64,000 nucleotides of DNA from Enoplolaimus lenunculus (Eukaryota; Nematoda; Enoplea; Enoplida; Thoracostomopsidae). The translations under genes and the position numbers were made by a program. This document shows positions 1-8,200 of the stretch, piece after piece; position 1 is the first letter of the stretch, and the number at the start of each line of letters is the position of its first letter. The notes below the pieces were generated by a model. The model made no database searches and was not told the DNA's origin. It saw only the letters and a program-made list of their open reading frames with translations. Location: NCBI GenBank assembly GCA_030248215.1, contig JASANG010000258.1, forward strand, positions 106,128 to 170,127, given 5' to 3'.

Positions 1-85
1 TGCTATAAAACAATTTCGCAGTTCTGTTTGAAAATGTCACTAACAAGCGATATAGATTGTATCACAATCATTGAAACGACTATTA

Positions 86-121
86 ACCTTAAAATGCGAT
101 ATGCAATATTTGATTTTGCAG
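86..121 (+). promoter_or_regulatory. Putative original branch point and first 3' splice site before the array
   Basis: The unique flank left of the array contains CTATTAAC at about 90-97, close to the branch-point consensus, followed about 25 bp later by TTTTGCAG ending at 121. This is probably the ancestral end of the intron before exon a. Within the array the units repeat the AG and pyrimidine-poor tract but not this branch-like motif. Confidence 0.4.
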
Positions 122-2152
122 ATTCCGTACAGTATTTTTGACAAATTCTTACTGCAATATTTGATTTTGCAGATTCCGTACAGTATTTTTGACAAATTCT
201 TACTGCAATATTTGATTTTGCAGATTCCGTACAGTATTTTTGACAAATTCTTACTGCAATATTTGATTTTGCAGATTCCGTACAGTATTTTTGACAAATT
301 CTTACTGCAATATTTGATTTTGCAGATTCCGTACAGTATTGTTGCCAAATTCTTACTGCAATATTTGATTTTGCAGATTCCGTACAGTATTTTTGACAAA
401 TTCTTACTGCAATATTTGATTTTGCAGATTCCGTACAGTATTTTTGACAAATTCTTACTGCAATATTTGATTTTGCAGATTCCGTACAGTATTTTTGACA
501 AATTCTTACTGCAATATTTGATTTTGCAGATTCCGTACAGTATTTTTGACAAATTCTTACTGCAATATTTGATTTTGCAGATTCCGTACAGTATTTTTGA
601 CAAATTCTTACTGCAATATTTGATTTTGCAGATTCCGTACAGTATTGTTGCCAAATTCTTACTGCAATATTTGATTTTTCAGATTCCGTACAGTATTTTT
701 GACAAATTCTTACTGCAATATTTGATTTTGCAGATTCCGTACAGTATTTTTGACAAATTCTTACTGCAATATTTGATTTTTCAGATTCCGTGCAGTATTT
801 TTGACAAATTCTTACTTCAATATTTGATTTTGCAGATTCCGTACTCCCTTCCCACAGTATTTTTGACAAATTCTTACTGCAATATTTGATTTTGCAATTC
901 CTCACAGTATTTTTGACAAATTCTTACTGCAATATTTGATTTTGCAGATTCCGTACAGTATTTTTGACAAATTCTTACTGCAATATTTGATTTTGCAGAT
1001 TCCGTACAGTATTTTTGACAAATTCTTACTGCAATATTTGATTTTGCAGATTCCGTACAGTATTTTTGACAAATTCTTACTGCAATATTTGATTTTGCAG
1101 ATTCCGTACAGTATTTTTGACAAATTCTTACTGCAATATTTGATTTTGCAGATTCCGTACAGTATTTTTGACAAATTCTTACTGCAATATTTGATTTTGC
1201 AGATTCCGTACAGTATTTTTGCCAAATTCTTACTGCAATATTTGATTTTGCAGATTCCGTACAGTATTTTTGACAAATTCTTACTGCAATATTTGATTTT
1301 GCAGATTCCGTACAGTATTTTTGACAAATTCTTACTGCAATATTTGATTTTGCAGATTCCGTACAGTATTTTTGACAAATTCTTACTGCAATATTTGATT
1401 TTGCAGATTCCGTACAGTATTTTTGACAAATTCTTACTGCAATATTTGATTTTGCAGATTCCGTACAGTATTTTTGACAAATTCTTACTGCAATATTTGA
1501 TTTTGCAGATTCCGTACAGTATTTTTGACAAATTCTTACTGCAATATTTGATTTTGCAGATTCCGTACAGTAATTTTGACAAATTCTTACGGCAATATTT
1601 GATTTTGCAGATTCCGTACAGTATTGTTGCCAAATTCTTACTGCAATATTTGATTTTGCAGATTCCGTACAGTATTTTTGACAAATTCTTACGGCAATAT
1701 TTGATTTTGCAGATTCCTAACAGTATTTTTGACAAATTCTTACTGCAATATTTGATTTTGCAGATTCCGTACAGTATTTTTGACAAATTCTTACGGCAAT
1801 ATTTGATTTTGCAGATTCCTAACAGTATTTTTGACAAATTCTTACTGCAATATTTGATTTTGCAGATTCCGTACAGTATTTTTGACAAATTCTTACTGCA
1901 ATATTTGATTTTGCAGATTCCGTACAGTATTTTTGACAAATTCTTACTGCAATATTTGATTTTGCAGATTCCGTACAGTATTTTTGACAAATTCTTACTG
2001 CAATATTTGATTTTGCAGATTCCGTACAGTATTTTTGACAAATTCTTACTGCAATATTTGATTTTGCAGATTCCGTACAGTATTTTTGACAAATTCTTAC
2101 TGCAATATTTGATTTTGCAGATTCCGTACAGTATTTTTGACAAATTCTTACT
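101..2152 (+). repeat. 51-bp minisatellite made of the PDE1 intron/exon boundary, about 40 copies
   Basis: Each unit has about 20 bp of intron end (GCAATATTTGATTTTGCAG) followed by about 30-35 bp identical or nearly so to the first coding bases of PDE1 exon a ([11 protein letters not shown]). The unit is 51 bp, 17 codons, with no stop, so both strands show long artificial open frames. Fifteen copies start at 122 and step by 51 to 836. An irregular unit and one with a degenerate acceptor follow (about 836-947). Twenty-four copies then run from 948 to the real exon at 2121. Variants (GTTGCC for TTTGAC, TTACGG for TTACTG, CCTAAC for CCGTAC) recur in spaced copies, as expected from unequal exchange. 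Confidence 0.95.
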
Positions 2153-2261
2153 TCAATTGCAAATGGGATACAGCAAACACAATAATCCGTATCATAATTT
2201 GGTTCACGGCGCTGATGTGACACAAACTTGCAGTTGGATGCTATCGCAAACGGGTCTTGGC
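2121..2261 (+). CDS. PDE1: PDE1 exon a: start of visible catalytic domain
   Basis: Encodes 47 residues from [18 protein letters not shown] to SQTGLG, in phase 0 at both ends. The N-terminal piece aligns without gaps to the IPVSALxxFxxALxxGYS stretch of vertebrate PDE1, so even the residues shared with the upstream tandem array are true PDE1 sequence. His25 (general acid in the family) and His29 (metal ligand) are in YHNLVH. The donor is GTAAGT at 2262. The acceptor drawn here is the last TTTTGCAG before the gene, but 23 further identical-type acceptors lie upstream at 51-bp steps in the same frame, so the true 5' edge of the exon could be any of them. Confidence 0.9.
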
Positions 2262-5200
2262 GTAAGTATTGTGTTGCTTGATCAAAATTAAGCCGTATTC
2301 ACATGTGCAAGTTTTTTCCTAGCGAAAATTAACAACTGAAACTTGGAGATTACAGTTTGACAATTTGGTTTCCATTCTTGCGTACGGCGCAAGTTGCAGC
2401 TGCGATTCTTTTCATAGTCACATTGAACAATACAGTTTACGGTTGTTATTCATGGGTCAGGTTGTATATATGGCTAACTCAACGCAAGGATCAAACGAAA
2501 CAGGCTTTTTCTAAGGTAAAATGTATAACTCTGTGTTGTGTTACTAGTTGAATTTCGTCTAATTTTTCTTTTGAGTTCAGAGACCTGCCAAATTTAGAGG
2601 GATTTTAATATCGGGTAGCTAAGTAATTTTTAGCAAAGACCAAATCACCATATTTCAGTAGTGTATCTATTGAGTATTAAATAAATGTACTTAAAATATA
2701 TTTTTGAATAAAAAAATTTCAGGAATTACTGTCCGAATTAGAAATATTCGCTTGTTTATTCGCATCGATGATACATGATTATGAACATACTGGTCATACG
2801 AACAACTTTCACGTCCAGTCCTAGTAAGTTACCGGTGCCTGTAGCCAGCTCATTTTGGTTGAGGGTGGGGCTAAAAATCTTTCAACAGGGTCATACAAGG
2901 TGTTTTCGGTAACTTCAAAAGCAAGGTTGAAAATTTTCTAGAGTGAGGCCAAATTTTTGCTTAGGCGTAGGCGTAGGTTTAGGCTTAGGAACGCATTTTT
3001 GCAACGCTTAGGCTTTAGGCTTAGGAATACGCTTAATCTACTGTTACGCCCATTAAAGTAACATTTGCCGAAGAATTTGTGAAATTTTTAGACTTTCAAA
3101 AATCATTTTGTGAAAAATTTGTGAAATTTTTTACTTTAAACAAATTATTTTGTATTGAGCGCCGTTTTAGCGATTTAAAAAATTTTGTTTTTAAACAAGT
3201 AATAACCGATGCGCACATTTCAAAATGCGACTGCCCGTAATTTTAAAATGTGCACAAAATATTGCCAATTTAATATTTAATTGATTTCACCTGAAAATTA
3301 ATGAAATTGTTTCGCTGGAAAAATCCGAAAGTTCCATCGAATTGTGTTAATAAAAACTCAGAGTTATTTGAACACATAGTTCAGTTCAACGTCAACTGAA
3401 CAGTCAAACTATATTATGGATCATCCACGCTATAATGCGCGTGCTAATGTAAAAAATTGTTTAACCACCCGGTAAGCATCTGTGTACAAAACGAAGCTGT
3501 AACTAGCGTTTTAGGTACAATTCCATGCGGTACGTAAACACTATTAACTGTCTCGACACTGCCCATAGGGAGTCGGGACAAACGTTAAAAAATGAAGCAC
3601 TATAAATAATTGTATATATGTGTTTGTGTTGTTGTAATGTATGTTTACGATGCTATAAAAACACAGTGTGATATGTCTTTATATCCTCGTTATAAACTAC
3701 AGGATTTTATAGTGGTCTCGTAATAGAGTGTGTTCAAACGACGTCCGGCCTTACTCAGACCCAGACAGTTTTTTGTTTTATTTTTCAGCTCTGACTTTGC
3801 AATGCTTTACAACGATCGTTCGGTGCTCGAAAATCATCATATCAGTTCGAGTTTTCGAATTCTCAAAGAAAACGACAAAAACATCCTTGCATATTTTAAC
3901 CGAGAAGAGTTCAGGTATCATTTAAACGTCAATAAATATTTTTTGACAAAAATTTTCAACGTAGGACAATAGACCGAGCCAGATTTTGCAGCGATATATC
4001 CACCATTTGAACAATGACACAGAACATTTTGCCTGAAAGAAACAGCGTTTAACCCTTTCTCACATAAATATTTTCAATTTCATATGAGACGTAATTTCAA
4101 GGTAAGAGTGGAACCCCAGTCTCACGGGTGGAGGCGTTTACGATGACCACTCAGCTATAGGAAGTTGACGCTCGAGCCCGAGGGGGCTTTCACGTCTTGT
4201 AGAGATTTTGCGCTGCTCATATATGATAGAATTGTTAAACACTACTCGCAGTGTCTATATTGCTCGTATATTATTGTATTTAGTTGCTCATAGTACACTC
4301 TATGAGTGAGACTCTATGAGTGAAAGGGTTAAAAATAAAAACCAACATGCTATTTCTGATATAATATTTACACATAAAAGCAAAGAATTATTTTTGAGAA
4401 AACACTTTCTTAGCTCCGCTAAAAATGGCTCAAATTATTTTAATTGATATTTTTCTCGTTTATTTTTAGAGAATTTCGAAATTTGGTTGTCGAAATTGTA
4501 CTCGCAACCGATATGTCAACTCATTTTGTACAAGTGAAAACGATGAAAAATATGCTTGGCTTGCCTGAAAGGTTAGTTTATTACTGTATTGACCCGAATA
4601 AGAGGGGAGGTGTAATAAGAGGGGGTCCCCATTTTGAGTGCCAATCAATAGGAGTCCGCACCCCTAATAAGAGTCCGTAAGCCGATAGAGTCCCTACACC
4701 CTAATTAGAGTCCATAATGTCAATTATCCCTAATTGTAGCGCATAAAGGACTCCAGGGGCAAATAATTTGAGTTCGAAACTTTAAAGCGTATATACTTAA
4801 ATTTTGAAAGTACATTCCTAAGTATAGCCTTGCATTATCACCCTAAACGTTTAATTCAACGGACAGTTGCAGTACCGAATATATATCATTAACAAAGGAC
4901 GGCGGAGGGCGAGTTGAAAATAAATAACGGTCCGTAACCGAATAAAAAGAGGGGTACCCTCTACAGAGGCCAAATAAATATCAGCCTCCCTCTCTTATTC
5001 GGGTCACTACAGTACTTCGGTATTTTTTGGCAAAATTTAAATTTTAGCATTTCAAACGTCAGAAATCACAGTCTGTATCATAAATACATTGCGTAGAGTG
5101 GAAAGTAGATCGATATAGACATTGTATACACCGAATATTTAATCTTATGATGCTAAAAATTACTTTACACTGCAAAAAATGGTGAGTCAAATTGACATTT

Positions 5201-8200
5201 GTCGGAAATAGGCTGCACGGGACTACACAAGCTGAGTCAAATTCGACTCCGCCAGAGTCAAACATGCGACATCAGTGAGTCGAACTTACCACTGTCAGAG
5301 TCGAGCTTGACTCTGTGTAGTCTCGAAAAGCCTATTAAGGAGAGAGTCTATTTGACTAACAAGCATATTCCTAAGCCTAAGCGTAAGAATGAGCATATTC
5401 CTTGGCCTAAACCCAAGCCTAAGCCAAGCAAATAAATTAGTCTAAAGAAAAACGTTCCGTCCCTGATCTTTGGGTACTATTTTACAGCATTGACAAACTA
5501 AAAGCGTTATGCCTAGTGATACACTGCTGTGATATTAGCCATCCGGCCAAACCGTGGAATCTTCACAGCAGATGGACGGTTGGAGTTATTGAAGAATTTT
5601 TCCGACAGGTATTATTTATTTCGGTTATGTGCTGTTTTTTATACTCACAGGCAATGGGACACTTTGGGAACGTTCGGCCAAACTCTGTTTTTAGGGTAGT
5701 AACATTAGCTTGATTTCACAAAAACCTTACTTAAGTACGACTTAGTAGTTAAGTACGTGCTAAGTAATTACTTAACCATGTGGTCGTTTTTAGAAGCACG
5801 CATAAGTTAAGTAAATACTTAAGTCGCTGAACAAATTTGGTATATTACAGATTAACAGTTCAAGTATACTTAGCTTGGTCTATTGAAATTAAAGACTGAT
5901 GGCGACTCTGTTAATATAAAGCAAAGCTATTAGTTTATTGTTAAGGCCATGGTTCACATTTGAGGTTTATTCGGTTTTGTCAAAAAGTTAAGTATTTACT
6001 TAAGTCGGCGAATTAAGTAATTAAGTATAACTTAAGTATATACTTAAGTAAGGTTTCAGAAACCCAAGCATTATCCTATAAGCATTTTAAATATATGTCT
6101 TAGCGTAATGACAAGTCTAAAACTAAAGCTTAAGGTAAAATTAACGCCTAAGCGTACAGATTATTCGAAACTTGAGTCTACTCTGCAGTTATCTTGGTAT
6201 TAAAATGGAAATCTTTTGCCACTCGTTGTTCAGTCTAAGGCCTGTGCAACCAGATTTTCAAATTATAATCTGTTATTTGAAAAATTCACAAAATTTCATT
6301 ATTTATAGTTTTTGATTTTTGATATTTTTTAACTTTCAGGGTGATCTGGAAGCATCGATGGGACTGCCGTATTCGCCGTTGTGTGACCGAAATTCTGTTC
6401 ATGTCGCTGAATCTCAAATTGGTAAATTTTTATGTTTTTTGTTTTGAAATGACTAAGTAATGCAATGTTCGCCCAGGTGTAACCAAATATCCATTTTCCG
6501 TTTCTGTTTCCGTTATTTTGATCACTTCTATACGATTTCGTTTCCGTAATTTTTACTATCCGTTTATACCCTGATGTTCACAGGTTGCGTTCAATTGTTT
6601 TCAACTGAACGCAAACACAAATTTTTAAGCAACTGAAACCTGAAACGAAGAAAGCAAGAGAGAGTACCAACACAAACGAGTAACAAAACATTTGCTGAAA
6701 ACACGCGTTTGAAGGTTTGCATTAATGATCTTAGGCCCCTAGGCATACTTTAGTTTCACTTGAATTAAGTTATTGTGAAATTTTCTCATACACTTTTGCT
6801 AATTTTTAGCTAATCTATTATTTTAACCTGGAATAGAGTTTAGATACTAATTTGGTCGGAACTAGAATTCTAGTGACACTCTGATGTACTTCAATGCCAA
6901 CTTCAAAGTTTGCCTTATCCTTTTTTGACCACTTTAATTCGAAGGCTAAACCCCCAACAACGTGCCACCGTGGATCTTGATCCAAACTTAAAGATAGAAC
7001 ACGCGACTTGTTTGGCAAGTCCAACGCAATCGCTACTGGACGCTGTCCACTACGCAAAATTCAATACGAGATTAACTTTTTTTTAAATTACTGTTATTTT
7101 TTTACATGTTTTATAGGTTTCATCGATTTTATTGTTGAGCCAAGTATGATGGTATGCGGTGAAATGTTGATCAAAATGGTCGAACCGCTTGTTGCAATGC
7201 CGTCGACGCCTGGAAGCACAGTACAAAACGGTGATATTAACAATGGAGATAATCAAAAATCAAGGTAAAGTCTTTGTGATTTTCATTATTAATCTTTTTG
7301 TCATAAGTGTGTCTATACGCAACATTTCCTGATGGATGCCTGGTGTACGCCAGTATTAAAGGTGTTCCAAGATACAACCAGAAACTTATTAAAGTTAATA
7401 AAAAATTTAAGAATTAATAAGAAACAAAAATCTATTTCTATTAATTCTTAAATCTAAATAGGCCCATGTAGAGATGAGGGGTGGCGGAACGTTTTTCTGT
7501 GGGGCTAGAATAGAGTAAGCTTAAGCTTTAGACTAATTTTTAGCTTGACTTAGGCTTAGACTTAGGCTTAGGAATATGCTCATTCCTACGTTTAGGCTTA
7601 GGTTTAGGCTTAGGCTTAGGATTAGGCTTAGGATTAGGCTTAGGCTTAGGATTAGGATTGGGATTAGGAATATGCTTTTAATACTGTTCCGCCCCTGGTC
7701 TTTACATTGGCCTATAAATATATATTATATATTATATTATTTAATATATGGTTTATTTCAATTTTTAGCTACAATAGCGCTGCAAGCAGCGGTCGCAGTA
7801 CACCGAAATCCCGAATTCCGCTCACGGAAGAAGGAAAATTAGACATTCCACAGCCGTGGATTCAGGCAATGCATAGCAACAAGACAACGTGGAAAGAACA
7901 AGCTGCTCAAGGTAAAGATTGCAACGTTCAGGGGCCGAGATTAGGTTTTTTAGACCTAAGCCTAAGCCTATGCCTAAGCCTAAGCCTAAGCCAAAGCCTA
8001 AGCCTAAGCCTAAGCCATTTCGTAACGGTATCAACGTTCAAGCGAGATTTATGCGATCGAGCGTAGCAAGCGAGAACATTTTTTTTGGCCAATGTTAGTT
8101 TAAGGGGCGTAACAGTAGATTAGGCGTATTCCTAAGTCTAAGGCTAAGCGTTGCAAAAATGTGTTCCTAAGCCTAAGCCTGAGTGTTGCAAAAATGTGTT

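Noticed and set aside
902-2143. Long - strand open frame of 413 codons
   Set aside because: The 51-bp repeat has no stop in this frame, so the frame is an automatic by-product of the array. The protein-like text on the + strand is the real one.
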